Below, in pieces: positions 46,666-60,435 of a stretch of 64,000 nucleotides of DNA. Position 1 is the first letter of the stretch; each line of letters starts with the position of its first letter. The DNA comes from Morella rubra (lineage: Eukaryota > Streptophyta > Magnoliopsida > Fagales > Myricaceae): NCBI GenBank assembly GCA_003952965.2, contig CM025849.1:11685861-11749860 (forward strand), written 5' to 3'. The notes under the pieces were generated by a model. It saw only the letters and a program-made list of their open reading frames with translations, was not told the DNA's origin and ran no database searches. The position numbers were made by a program, and so were the translations under genes.

Positions 46666-47535
46666 TATATATTTAGAAGAAAAATGAGGACTTACATTTG
46701 AATAAGTAGACACAATGGACATTTCTGAATTTAAATATGATTTAATTACACGTAAATTGAATGCCAAATAAAAGTTGACAACATCTAGTAATGCTAGCTA
46801 TCAATTACTACGCATCTACTTTAGTTATCAATTTCATATAAAAGGCCCAAAAGCAAAAAGAGATATTATAACATAGAGTCGCATTTCAAGTGTAAACATT
46901 GCATGTGTTGCCTTAGTGGTAACTCCTTGCTGATTGCCAGGTCATCACACTTGCAGCTTTGAATCTAATTATCCATATGTGCGTGACCTCAACATTAATG
47001 GGTGCGCTTGAAGGATTAAAGGAAGATGCTTTTGAACTCTTCGTTGACATGTAAGGTTGTTTGGTGTTTGGTACTGCAAATTGGATTTTATAATTTCAAA
47101 TGGGATAGGTCCTATTTACTATAAAGTTTAAGTATAAGGTGTCAGAAAGGCATACATGATCTTTGTTTGCAATATTATATTAATAGGTATTTGTAATGGA
47201 TAAAAGTTAAATCAACAAGAGAGATAGATGGGGTGCTTGTCATGGACGTGGGGTCATCAAATTTATGGTAATAGCAAGACCATGTGCATAGTCATGGTTG
47301 AATCCGGTGCTCTTGTTGAAAATACAACATGTGGTGTTTGAGACTGTAAATTTAATTGAGGACAACTTATTCCTTACTAAATTAATTGTAAAGGATATGT
47401 GTGCATAAGTAAATATCTCCATATATCTATGCTATCAAATGACATGACAACATTTTCTTGGTATGTTTACTCATGAGGAAGAAACAAATAAATATTTAAG
47501 GATATATTCTTGAATTGATTCTTGCCGTATTTTTT

Positions 47536-49856
47536 TCAAGTAATTAAGCAAGGAACATTTTTATGAAACTACAACATAGCGCGTCTTTCAAGTTTTTTGG
47601 GTGATTCTCGTTTAATAACTTCTTTACCCATATCTTGCACTAAGTCATGCAGGGCGACTCTTTGATTTTCATCAATTGTTATGAGTCATTTTTCCACAAA
47701 TTTTTTTATACTAATAACGGAAGAGAAACAACAACTGTTTAGCATTGCAATGATATATCATTTCTTTTTTCCCTTTAAAAAAGAATGCTCTGTCCAAAAA
47801 AATATACTATGCCATTTCACCCAATCCATCATAATTTATTGCGAGTATTTTTTGAATTCTACCCTGAGGAGTTTTTCTGTACTCACTTTTCCTTTCATGT
47901 ATATTTCTACCTTTTAGATCTGAACATAGCACTTTGAAAGTTAAAGGAAGGCCTCCAACGTAAAGTAATATATCTTCCGAGTTCTTTATAATCACCTATT
48001 GGTTTGTAACTTTTGAAGGCATGCCAACAAAAGAGTTGAAGGGTTTCTTTATGATCCAATAATTTTGCCTCATACATTGATTCGACTTCATGAATAGTTA
48101 ATAAGTTTTGATATCTTGTTGTTATGATGATTCTACTTCCTGAACCAAACCAATCACGACCTCCAACTTATCTTTTTTAAATTGTCCAAATTATTTGCAT
48201 CATTAAGGATTAAGAAGTTTATTAGAGTGGAGCCTAACCTTTATCACAATTGTTCCTTTGTCAACATTTTGAAACTTTAAAAGGCAGAGTTCCTCTTGCA
48301 ATTAGAACAAACTACGTTCTCGATGTGATGTTTCTCTAATTTTTGTAATAAAACTACTAGTTTTAAATTGATGAGCAATTGTGTTGTAGATTGCTTTGGC
48401 GATGCTTGTCTTTCCTAGGGCTGTACATGCTGTACCTGACCCGTCGAAACCTACCAAATAGGGTTGGCCTATACACAGGCTAGGTCGAGGTTGGCCTAGA
48501 ATACTGGAGCCTATCTATATTAGGTCAGGTGAGTCCTAGACTATCAGTTTCACTTTAGCCTAACCCGACCAGCCATTTCCTAAATTCTGGCGTTTTGGAG
48601 GAGAACCCTAAACAATAAGGTCCTTTTCCTTCTCCTTGTGCGGTCGTGCCTCACTGCTTCCTTGCCATGGAAACGATCTCTAACCTTAGCTTTCTATTGG
48701 CATGAAAAATGACTAAGATGAAAGTTCTGCGTTGGTAGAGAACCACCCTTGCTCTTTACCCATTGAAGTGAAGATGGAAACTCTTGGCTCACTAGAAGCC
48801 AGGGCTGTTAATGACTTAAATGAGACTCCAGTTGGGTTCTCTTTAGATAGAGGTGGCTAGCATACATGAGCTCACTCAGCAGAAATACCCTTTACTACTA
48901 GCAAGCATGAGAACAAGCTCCAACCAAATTATGATCCCTAGAGTGGAATACCTTCAATAGCTTGTGACGTTGCAATTGCTTTGCTAGAAAAGAAGCCAGA
49001 ATCAGCCACTTACCCTAAGTTTTGATAGAAGCTCTTGATGTTATGGATGATTGTTATTACAGAAGCTGAAGGAACCAATCATTCCAATGGCCATCAAATC
49101 TTCATATTTGCATCATTAAGGCATTAAGAAGGTTAGAACACAGTAACCTTTATCTCAATCCATGTCAAGTTTCTGATTTTAGGTAGAAGTTCCAGTTTTT
49201 TTGTATGTGACAAAACTGAAGAATTGACAGATGTGGCTTATTCTCGCGATGGTCTTTCTAAGATGGCATGTACATGTGTAATCGACCCCCCCCCGACAAA
49301 TAGGCGGGCCAATTCCACCTCTCCACAATGCCTGGGTCGGGCACTTCGCTGAAACATCCCAAAGAGAAAAGAGTAAGAATTGACCTTGAAAGATGTATTC
49401 CGAATAACGAATGAATAGCCACAGTTTGGATGTGACGCTATCAGGTATTCTAAGGGGGGGGATTAATGTTGCCATTGGATGCCTTAGATTCGATTCGACC
49501 CAACAGATATGTAAACCCTAGTCTTTCCAATTGGACCATCTGATCAGAACCATGGAGTACGAACCCAACTCTGTAGTAAAATTGTTACCTTGTAGATGAC
49601 TATTCCAACAAGATGCTCTGTAACGTATAAATGTGTAATATTTATTATTCTTAAGACATCTTAAACGATTTTTTTGGATGAATTTAGATTCATTCTTGCA
49701 GATACAAATAAAAATGACTTTGGAATCTGCACCAGAAATGGAGTATGAACATAATGTAGTAACAAATGCAATGTAGGCCAGATCTCTGAGATTGGGCAAG
49801 GTTGCGACATTGGCTGTGATCGTCCCTTCGCCAAATCCCCATTTGCCCACAAACGA
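47536..49856 (-). pseudogene. TNL pseudogene, NB-ARC part, interrupted (copy 2)
   Basis: Identical to 8440-10760: GLPL-region and P-loop remnants on the minus strand with the same ~1.1 kb insertion (48420-49588). Confidence 0.8.
48420..49588. mobile_element. Insertion in TNL P-loop (copy 2)
   Basis: Same insertion as 9324-10492, including the decayed gene-like fragment at 48717-49031. Confidence 0.5.
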
Positions 49857-50068
49857 ACATTAGAAACAAATTAATTTGTTGCGGCCTGTCAAATATTTCA
49901 ATCTACACAAAAAATAAAATAAAATAGACCACATCACTTGCTGATGATAGTTTAAAGTAAGGACTCTTCTAAGCAAGACAAGTAAAAGAAAGAAAGGCTT
50001 AGAAAAAAAAAAAGGCAAAAGAGAGAAAGAAAAATGTGTTCAGGTAGGTCCGTTGATGTCCTTAACTC

Positions 50069-52445
50069 TGGGAATAAGGTCAACTCTAAGGTAATTGGGG
50101 CCTTAGGTGCTTCAAAGTGAGGCCATCTATAATAATTTATAAAATAAATATTTAAAAAATAAAATATTAAAAAAAATTTAGTTAAAAAATATTTTCTAGC
50201 TTTTTGAGATGCAAAATTACTTATCAAAATTTTATATTCTAAATTTGTTAATATATGATTTTCAATTGATAATATGGCTAATCCATTTAATATTTCTTAG
50301 TCATAGTTTATCTTAAGTAAGATTTTATTAGTTTTAGTTTTTAAAATTTTCTTTTTGCAGAATCAACCCTTATAGGTATTGTCAATAATATTCTCTAAGC
50401 AATACTTGCATTTAGAAAATAGTCTAATTTTTTTTTTTATATAATTTAATGTTTCAATTGGAGTGTAAGTCTCTATTTTTAAAATCTCTCACTTTCAATT
50501 TTGTTTCAAATCTAAAACAAATCAAACCATCAGTTAGTGTTTTAATGTTGGTGTAATTTCGTGTCAAAATTTAAATTCAAATTGTTAGTTGTTCAAGTTT
50601 GGTCAAAGTGTTAAAGAGATTAAGGAGTAAAGTTTGAAAGGAAGTTAACAGCAGCAAAATCAAAGAGCGTGGTCAAAGTCATTCGAGTTTGAAAGAAGAA
50701 CAAAGTGTTAAAGAGATTAAGGAGTTTTTCAAAGTTTGAAAGGATAAGGACATAATCAAAATGAAGAGCTAAAAACAAAGAGCTGGTGATGCAAAGTCTC
50801 TGAAACTATTTCAAAATTTCGATTTTGAAATATTTTCTTCCTTTTAGAATTCTTTTTGAAATAGAACTCAAATAACTATATAAATACAAAAAGAGATCGA
50901 CCAAGAAAATTTGAAGGAGGTCATTCCAAGCTTTATTCAAATTCAAGCCTTCTCTTTATAGAGAGAAAATCCTTTAGATATTCTGCTCATAAATAGTTCA
51001 GATTTTCTCCTGTTTTCTAGATTCATTCACCATTGAAACCAATCTTTCTATGGAGTTTGGCTGCTGGAGTTTCCGGCGTTGAAGAAGAAAGACGTTCTTG
51101 AAGAGTTTATAAGAAAAACTTCAGAGAGCTGAAGGTTAACCGCAAGAAGCAGGTCTAGGTTGAATTACTTAGATTATTACATCGGGTAGTCAGAGTCAAG
51201 CAACTGAGTTGCTGTGTCTGAATCATCATTGTAAGGTTTTACTTCTTAGTGAATTTTTGGTAGCCGCTAGCGTGAAGTGGTTTTTTCTTTGAAAGGTAAG
51301 TTCAAAGTTTTTCCATTTTATCAACAAAATCCTTGTCTCTTATGTGATTGATATTTGTTTTATTATTTCACTATATATATTTGTTGATTGACTATTCAAT
51401 CTAGACTTAAACATTTTAGGACTTGTTCTAAAATTGTTATTGAATTTTCAAATAGAGGGGAAGCACCTATTCTACCCTCATAGGTGTTAATAGGGTCTAA
51501 ATAGGATTTTTCAAGCATGATCTTTATGTTTTAAAACATTTTCAAGTCGTCCTCATCCAAAGATTTCAACTTCTGCAAATTAAATAAAAAACAGAAAATA
51601 ATAAATACAATACAAATAATGATAAATACAACAAATAAAAACATAAAAATAAAAGTTTAGAATAATAGCACTTAGACGACGACAAGTGATCTTGATCCCA
51701 AAGATACGATTTAGGAAGCACCAATAAATGAGGAGAAAAAATAGGATGGTTGAGTGAATTTTTAAGTAGTTTTTGTACTTAACAAGCAATCAAAATATTA
51801 TCTCAGATAATTGTGGAATGGTTTATAGATTAAGTCCTTTTAAAGATAGATTTTTAGTTGTTAATTAATGCGGTAAAAATATTAAATAGATTAGATGGTA
51901 TAAACGGCTAGAAATTATTTTTGTTTGTCAAGTAACGGTAAAAAAATTAATAAATTAAAGATTTTATAGGATTTCTTGAATCAATTGCCAACTAAAGATT
52001 TTATAGGATATTGTTTTATGAAATTTCTTTGAATCAATTTGCAATTAATATCTTTTAAATAAAGAGACGTTAGGTTGATAGATGAGACTTTATAAACGGG
52101 TGAAGAGTTAATGGTTCCTTCAATCAAGGAGATTTAATTGGCTTCTTTATAAAATAAAAATTAAATTACTAGATTTTATATAGTTGATGACACTTTAATA
52201 AAGGAAACTTTATAAACAGCTAAAAAGTTAATGGTTCTTTTTATAAAGGAGATTTATTAGGCCTCTTTATAGAATAAAAATTAATTAACTAAAATTCTAT
52301 AAAAATAACTTTAACTTAAATTTATGGGGTCTTGTCATTAAATATTTTTTAAATATACCTATTAAAGAAAATTGTTAATTGGGCCCTCCTTAATTTGGAT
52401 GCCTTATGCAACCACCTACCTTGCCTATAGTTGGAGCCGCCCCTG
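50069..52445. mobile_element. hAT-like element, non-autonomous (copy 2)
   Basis: Counterpart of 10973-13368, about 19 bases shorter, with scattered substitutions and short indels concentrated here. Same CAGGGGCGG-type end on the minus strand. Confidence 0.45.
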
Positions 52446-52576
52446 TCTAGGAATTTCCTTCAAAAGTCGAAGAAAAAGATGATGATGAATCCCGTCCCAT
52501 GATGCAGTCCCTACGTCAGGAAATCATGAGTAAAGAAGAATCCAAGTCCAAGGTTATTTACATGGAAAATAAATAA

Positions 52577-54067
52577 TTTTCCGTTAACCGAGCTCTTCTT
52601 ACAAAGCTTGGGTGGTTACTTATCCAATCTCGATCAACTTTGGGCTCGTGTTCTTAAGGCGAAATATTTCTGGTCTGGAAATTTTCTGAGTTGTAGTGGG
52701 GGACGGAGTTCGTCATGGACATGGCAGGGGTTATTGCAGATTCGTGAGTTACTGCAACAAGGGATTGGTTATGCTCCTAGGGGTGGAAGGTTGATTGATT
52801 TGGAGTTAGATGCTTGGGTTCCTGGATTTGAAGATGGTCGTCCTATTAGAAGGATTGAGGCCGAAGTATTTCCTGCTAGCTTCTCTGTGGCAGATCTGTT
52901 TGATTTTGAATCTAGGACTTGGAATGCACCACTTGTTCATTCCATCTTTGAACTCTCATCAGCTGAAGCCATATGTAAGTTACGACCTCTTATTGAAGGA
53001 CATGATGATGTATTGATTTGGATGCCTGACCCGCGAGGTATTTTCTCTGTTAAGTCGGTCTATTATCTTCTGAAAGCATCAACTCGGGTTCCTAGTGTGC
53101 TTGAGGAAAATGAATGGAGGTTGCTTTGGAAATTGAAAATTCAGGATTGGCTGAATTTGTTTCTGTCGAGATGTGGGAATAATGCTTTCCCTTTCAAAGG
53201 TAGAATGAGTGAAGTAATGCACACAGGGGAGGAAGGGAGGGATTTATGTCCTCTTTGTAAAGGTGCAAAAGAGGAGGGTGTTCATTTGTTTGTTCAATGT
53301 CCTGTTGCTCAAACTTTATGGAGAGAGTCGGCTTGGCCTATGGTTTGGCAGAGTGTCCATTACCAGTCAAGGGCGGATATCATTCGAATTGTGATTTAGC
53401 CTTCGAGTTATATTGGCGTTTCTTCTTCAGTTCAGCGGGATTTCTCTCTTAATGCTGCACTGGTATTGGATTCTCTATGGTATTGGCGTAATAACATTCA
53501 TTGGCTCTGCGTTCTACGACTACTATGGTGGAACATGTTTGGCGTCCCCCAGCTGAGGGTCGGCTTAAATGTAATACTGATGTAGCTATACGTAACCAGA
53601 TAGCTGTCATGGTTGTCTCTTTCTCAGACTCGGATGTCTCCCACTGTCATGTGAACATAAAGCAATTTCCTTGCAATAGTTCTCTTTTTGGAGAATCTTC
53701 GGCGCTAGTGGCAGCTACGAATATCGCTTATTGTTGTAACTGGGTGGCTATTGACTTTGAAACTGATTGTCAGATGCTGTACCGCTTGGTTATGGATCCT
53801 TGCTGGATTCGGGACCTCTTCTGGATGACCAGGTGTTGGCTCTCAAGAATTTTTTCGAGTCCAATTCTAATTGTTCTCTGTCTTGGATACGTCAGCGTCA
53901 GAACGAGTTTGCTCATAATATTGCAAAATGGGCTGCTGCTTTTCATATGTTTGGTTCTGTTGATGTATCTTGTCTTCCCACTCGGTGTTTGATGCGGAGA
54001 AGATCGTTTGATGTTTTTTAGTTCTTGTAATCTGTTTTGATACTCGTGTTGCCAAGAAAAAAATAAT
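52577..54067 (+). pseudogene. LINE 3' fragment: zinc-binding and RNase H domains (copy 2)
   Basis: Identical to 13500-14990, with the 263-residue zinc-binding stretch at 52608-53396 followed by the RNase H remnant. Confidence 0.75.
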
Positions 54068-54834
54068 AACAATTTGACCGTTTCTCTCCCGATCTCTCTC
54101 TCCGCCGCTGTTCACTTCCGCGATCCTTCTTTCTCCAGCATTTGCCAGGAGTTGTTCTCCTCTTGTCCAATCTACTGCTTTTGACTCCCACAATCTCCCC
54201 GGCAAAGGAGTTGATATACCATAGGGAGAGGTGCGAAGCTTGGCTTGCCCGCACCCACTGCATCATAACGCCGTTGCCGCCATAGGCATTTAATTTTCCT
54301 TTACTTGTTTCAGGGTTCATAGCAAACATTTTGCAGAGCACAAAAGGCCCACCCATTACAGAAGGAAGGAAGAGAATCAAAGGTCCACAACAAATGGGCC
54401 GAAATGACCCAATACCAACACAACCACAACTGGGTCAAAGACCCAAACCAAAATGGATAATAGTAGCAGTAGGCGAACCCCTGGTCCATGATGGAGAAGA
54501 TGAGCAGAAAAGATACCAAAATGGATAATAGTAGCAGTAGGCGAAGCTCTAGTCCATGATGGAGAAGATGAGCAAAAAAGATGGACTCATAGGATCGTAC
54601 AAGTAAATCAACATGCATTGCTTATCAAAAAAAAAAACAAAAACGTAAATCAACATGCTCGCAGACCCTACATGCAATAGCCCTCTCTTAAAATCGAAAA
54701 ACACAAAGAAGGCAATTTAGACTATACAAAAATAATCAACATAGCATGAAAGCTCACCCAATCTCCACAAGAGATGTAATGATGATGTTAGCGTTCATGA
54801 ATAGTTTTTTTTTTTTTTTTTTTGGGGGGGGGGG

Positions 54835-55206
54835 GGTTAAATACACTTTGGCTCCTTTATTTTTGAGGGTATTTACATATTGCACTCCGATGTATTATTT
54901 TTGAGACATTGGACCTATAAAGTTACACATTTTTTCAATTTGAACCCTGTACCGTAATAGGACGTTAATTTAGACGGATCCTAAGTGAGATGTGTAAATA
55001 CCCCCGAAGATAAGGGGGGGGGGGGGGGGAATGTGTAAACATGAGAGACACGTTTTGAAGAAATTCGTCAAAATTGATTGCCAATTACGATATAAGGTCC
55101 AAATTGAAAAAATATGTAACTTTATAGGTTTGATGTTTCAAAAATAATACATTGAGATGCAATTTGTAAATACCCCTAAGGATAAGGGGGCAAAGTGTAT
55201 TTAACC
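54835..55206. mobile_element. Foldback/MITE element, family A, second member (copy 2)
   Basis: Same element as 15759-16130; only homopolymer lengths differ. Confidence 0.7.
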
Positions 55207-55463
55207 TTTTTTTTTTTTAAAGCCAAAAGGGAGAAGGGGGGACTAGCATAGCAACCCTCCCTGGGCGTGACCATAGGAGCTCCTCCCGCTATAGAATGTT
55301 CGGTTTGAGCCAAAGCTACTGCCTAAAGGGCGAGCCCGTCCACACAGCCTCATTGGCGACTTAAGCTAGGGATCCCAAGAAGATACATGTATACGAAAAA
55401 CAACCCCCCAACTAACTTGGGAACCAAAGGAAATTGAATATTCAACCTTAACACCACCCAAAT

Positions 55464-58400
55464 TCAAACCTTGGAATCCAACACTTCCCTTGCATCATCA
55501 ATTCCATCCTCCAAACTTGAAATTTGCGTGTCAAAGGTTGAAGAATATTTCCTCTTCCTTTCCGAATGGGATTCCATGTTGCTATTTACACCCTCACAGA
55601 GCATCTCTGATTTATCTTTTGTAGCTTCCTCTTCATCATTCATGTACACCGGATAAAATCCGCAATATTTGATGACAAGCAAATCTGAATCATTGCTAAG
55701 TACTTGAATATGTTCCATATGGTAGCGTTCTATGTCAATAGCACTGATGTACAACAATAACACATGATCTGAGCGCATACTGTCTGTGGTAGAAAGGACA
55801 CCATAAACCTCAAAATTTCTACCGCGAGAGTCATGAACTTGTATACCACCCTTGCAATCATCGTCGTCGACATCGACATAACACTTCCCATAAGTGGGTC
55901 CAAAAACTAGATATAAAACAATTCCTCTAATGATCTTGTTGGAATTACGGAGTGCACCAATATCTATTTCAAAAACACCTGAATTCTCTTTACAGGGGAG
56001 GAGCGAGTCTGGCTTTGTACTTCCCAGAAATACAGCCACAAATGCACAACATTGGAAATAATGATAATTAGCATTTCTCAGCGACAAAACCTTATATCCC
56101 TGTTAAACCTTAAATGAATATGAGAATTTCTCAACAACAAAATCTTTAAAGAAAGGCATAAGTGAACTGTACGTGCTAATCAAATAGAGTAATACCTGAA
56201 ACATTGAAGTCTTTGGCACAAAACACTCCAGTTTATGGCAGCCGGTCACGTCGACCTTTTCCAAGGCTTGTAAGCCACTTTCATTGAATTGCCACAATAT
56301 TTTTGATAGTTGTGAAAGTCTTTTCAATGATGTGCATCCTGTAGCAGATATCACTGCAATATTCGATGGAAGCTCGGGAATTTGCAAAAGTTGCTTGCAA
56401 TCATCCAAAACAAGATGCTTCAACTGGACAAATCTTACCATGTTAGAAGAAGCTTATCGATGTTCGTTCCTGCTAGAATTAGATACTTCGGGCCGTTGTC
56501 CGAGCAATTAAATTATATCGTAAACAAATCTAATTGTGATAGACCACTCCATTCTAGATTCAACTATTCTAGTGATGGAAATGCTCTAATTGGGGCACGT
56601 GATGGAATTTCATATTCCTTCGCAGAGTCAAAAACTGTCATAGGTGCCGTGTTTTGCCCATTATGCTCTACATCTTTCCCAAACAGTACAGCTTTTGGAC
56701 AGTCACAGAGATTAAGATATTGTAGACCTTTGAACTGAAAAATGCTTCTCGGGAGAGACAGTACATTGGTTTTACATTCGAATGGAGTAACACTCTTAAG
56801 TCGATTGAGATTCGCAATGGATGAAGGCAATTTATTTATACTAGTCCCTCCCCAGTAGAGGGAGATTGCCTTGTCCATTTCACACTCGATTTCAGGGAAG
56901 TGTTGAAGCCTTTCGCAATAGGATATATGAAGCTCCTCTAGAGATCTTAGGTTAAGGCTTTTAGAAAAATTCCGAAGTTTACAACAACTCGAAAACTCCA
57001 ACCTAACAAGCTTATCAAGGGATCCAATAGATTGGTGAACCTCAACTAAATTTGGGCAATTTGAAATAATCAATTCCTTGAAGTTTGAGCTACTTGAGAG
57101 ATCTGGAATTTCTCTTATTTCATTGCAATAAGATAACTTCATACTCGTCAACTTCTGTAAAAACAAATTTATATGCACACATATTACATTAAAGAAAGTT
57201 TAAACAAAGAAATATTGAGAAGAATAGTTGTACCTTGAATTCTCATCCCCCTAGTTCCTTGATGAGGCTATTGTGCATTCTAAAAATGGTGGGCTTATTT
57301 CCGCTAAAATTGGATGGCAGGAAGTGCAAATGATATAAAGCCCAATCAAGCACTCTTAACTCATTTGAGAGATAATTTAGCTCTCCACGAAAACGTGCAT
57401 TATGGCTTATGAAGACTCTCAACTTTTTCATCTTCTCGAAGGCTTTAGGATGCAAACTTATAATATCTTGATCTTCAGGTGAAGCTAACAAAATAATGCC
57501 CTCAATTTTGTTTGTTCTCTATCAAAACAATGTATAAGTACGCCAGCAAATAGAAAACTTAAGATGCTAGACTACAATTTTCATTTAACATTTGGTTTTA
57601 AAGACAAGTTATACTCCATCCTGAAATTAAAGGTAAGAATCATTATCTTTTAAATTATTATTAGAAACAGAGTAGAGGATAGTTGCTTAGGATAATTTCA
57701 TATAATCTTGTACATCAATAAAAGCAGTTTGTTTACCCACAAAAATACTCATTTTATCGTGAAGGTTTTACGTGTGTAAATAAATATCTGCATCTAGTAC
57801 TTAAAAAAGACAACATAAATGATAGTATTTTTGAAAAGGTCTACTTACGAAAAAAAAAACAAGTAAAAACTCATGAAAATAGTTGAAACTGATGCTTAAC
57901 ATATTTTCTTCAAGTACATAACAGACATCTTCATGAAGCTACAACCTACTGTATCTTTCAGGTTCTTTGGGTGATTCTTATCTAACAACTTCTTTACCCA
58001 TATCTTGCACTAAGTCATGCATGCCGACTCTTTGCTCGTAATCAATAGTTATGAGACATTTCTCCACAAGCTTCTTTATACCAATAACAGAAGAGAATCC
58101 GCAACCGTCTAGGATTTCACTGATATAATTTCTCCTTCCTCCCTTAAAGAAACATGCTATGTCAAGAAAAATATCTTTCTCGTTTTTACCCAATCCATCA
58201 AAATGTGGAGCTTTTTTGAATTTATTGAGTGCGCTTCTCCATTCATCTATACTTTTGTCTTTTAGATCAAAACCTAGCACCTTTAAGGCTAAAGGAAGGC
58301 CTCCAACATAATGTATTATATCTTTTGTGAGTTCTTCATAATCAGTAATTGGTTCGTCTCTTTTGAAGGCATGCCAACCAAAGAGTTGGGGCGCTTCTTT

Positions 58401-60435
58401 ACGATCTAATGGTTTCATCTTGTACATTGAATCAACTTCATGCTGAGTTAATAACCTTTGATCTCTTGATGCTATGATGATTTTACTTCTTGAACCAAAC
58501 CAATCACGACCTCTAGCTAATTTTTCTAAATGATCCAATTGATCCACGTAATTAAGGATTAGGATACTGCTTCTAGAATATAGCTTCTCCTTTATCACAA
58601 TCATTCCTTCGTCAACACTTCGAATCTTCAAACTTACTTGGTTTGGTAGATCTCAGAGAGGATTTTCTCTTGCAATTGGACTAGGCCGCCTTCTCGATTT
58701 GATGTTTCTCTAAAATCTGTAAGAAAACAACTAACTTTAAATTGATTAGCAATTGAGTAGTAGATTGCTTTAGCAATGATTGTCTTTCCAATTTCACCAA
58801 CTCCAAAGATCCCCACAATGCGCACGTCCTTCATCCCAACACATAAGAAGAACTTCATGATTTCTTGTACACGAGTATCTATTCCAACAGGATGCTTTAT
58901 GACATGTAAGTGTGTAGTATTTACTATTCTTAAGACATCTTTAACGATTTTGTAGATGAAATCAGGTTCATTCCTGCCGATATAAGAAAGGATAAGAAAA
59001 ATACAATGAGTTTGGACTCTACAACTGAAACAGAGTACGAACACAATCTAGTAACAAATGCAATGTAGCCCAGCTCTTAGATTGGCCGGCAAGGCTTCGA
59101 GAATGACCATGATCTTCGTATCTCCAAATTCCCAATATTCACCCATTATGGGTTGACGAGGATCTGGACCCATATCTTTTTTAGTCTTTATAAATTCCCT
59201 TATTAAATATTTTTACTTTTCTTTATTGTGTTAATGTCAACTTGGTTTTTTGTCTTGTAAAAACTTGTGAAAGAGTACCATTTTTTTTTTTTTTGTTTTG
59301 CATTCTACTCTAAAATATAATTACCCGTTCTTCAATTTCTTTCATATAATTAAGCTACCCAAACCCCTCAAAAAAGAAGAATTTTTTTATATTTAAGTTT
59401 TATTTTCATCCCTCCCCCCCCCCTCTCACCCAACAAACGTTACCATATTATAGTTTGCCGGCCCTCAGCCGTTAGCTAGCTAGGCTTCATCTTCTAAATG
59501 TTTTTACATTGCCCCCGAAGGTTACCATGTTATAGTTCCCCACAACCTCCCTGCAAAAGAAAAATTGTATGCCTGCATGTACTTAAATTCACTCAAAAAA
59601 TTAAATTGAGCACATCAAGCTATGATCGATCTTGTCTATCAATTAGTATGCCGGCATCTACTTCAGTTATCAATTCATTGAAAAAGGCAAAAAGAAAAAC
59701 AGACTGATTTTGCTTTTATTTTGTGTTCACGTTGAAATTTCTTCCTTCCTTCGCAATTAAGAATTTAATTTGTCGGTAAAATTACTAACATCTTCAGACC
59801 AAATGTGAATGGGAGTATTATATATATATATATAACGGGCGTATGGTGACATTGATTATGTTAGAATAAAAGGAAAATTCTTATGCAGAGCTACCAAATA
59901 AATTAAGAAGTGGTTTGACGTACCCATTACTCAAATGGTGGCCAGACAAATTGGCAAATTCTATTATAGCTTCCCTCCACCTCTGCACCTTCTCTTTGTC
60001 ATCCTTGAATCTGTCTTCAAGTTTAACCAATGCTTCTCCAAAGCTATTTATTTGATTTCGTACGTCAAATGGATCTACGAGGTAAAACACTGGCAGAACA
60101 GTTTGCTGTCTTGTTTTCTTGCACTCAATAATCTTCGTCAGCATGTTCAAGCACCATGAAGAGGATGCATAGTTTTTTGAGAAAACATTTATGGAAATCT
60201 TTGACCCTTCAATGGCTTTGAGAAGTGCGGGTGAAATTTCCTCTCCTCTCTTGAGCTCTTTGTCTATGTAGGTGTTGATTCCCCCCCGATGCAAAGCATC
60301 GTACAGATGGGCAGCAAAATTGTTGTGGGTATCTTCTCCTCTAAAGCTCAAGAATACATGGTAAGTCCATGGATGGGTGGAAGAAGAAGATGGGGAGGAG
60401 GGGGAAGAGGAAGGGGCTCCTAGTTGTAAAGCCAT
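55464..60435 (-). pseudogene. TIR-NBS-LRR (TNL) resistance gene, probably a pseudogene
   Basis: TNL proteins are intracellular immune receptors. I read five exons: 59924-60435 (TIR), 57901-58973 (NB-ARC), 57234-57518, 56196-57154 (LRR), and 55464-56099 (post-LRR, C-JID-like). The start is MALQLG, followed by a Ser/Pro linker, then YHVFLSFRGEDT and INVFSKNYASSSWCL. NB-ARC shows GVGEIGKT (P-loop), LILNYVD (kinase 2, usually LDDVD), GSRSKIIIASRD, GGLPLALK, FLDIACFFKG and MHDLVQDMG. The LRR exon has REIPDLSS and LPSSIANLNRLKS. Lesions: a one-base frame shift after LSEI near 58635, a stop after KEVVR, a stop for the usual Trp a few codons on, a stop near the end of exon 3, and several in the LRR exon. 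About a dozen residues are missing before GLGKNEKD. Defence function is unlikely; the TIR exon alone is open and could still be expressed. Confidence 0.85.
59924..60435 (-). CDS. TIR domain exon of the TNL
   Basis: The open exon of 170 codons ends at a GTACGT donor. The domain runs from YHVFLSFRGED (about residues 24-34) through LYDALHRGGINTYID, EISPALLKAIEGSKI and NYASSSWCLNML to YLVDPFDVRNQ and a closing SGHHLSNG. The catalytic Glu of NADase-active TIR domains should lie in the SSWCLNML region, where E is normally found (SxWCLxEL); here it reads N-M-L, so the Glu is replaced. Without splicing, translation would run 14 codons into the intron to a stop at 59881, giving a short TIR-only protein. 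Confidence 0.8.

Larger units (their letters stand above)
39097..59375. repeat. Large duplicated segment, copy 2
   Basis: This is the partner of 1-20300. It joins smoothly on the left to FIP1 intron 2 and exons 3-9, and on the right to the remainder of TNL intron 1 and the TIR exon. Both genes crossing its borders are therefore continuous here, whereas copy 1 cuts the TNL at a gap. This makes copy 2 the better representation of the locus. Confidence 0.95.
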
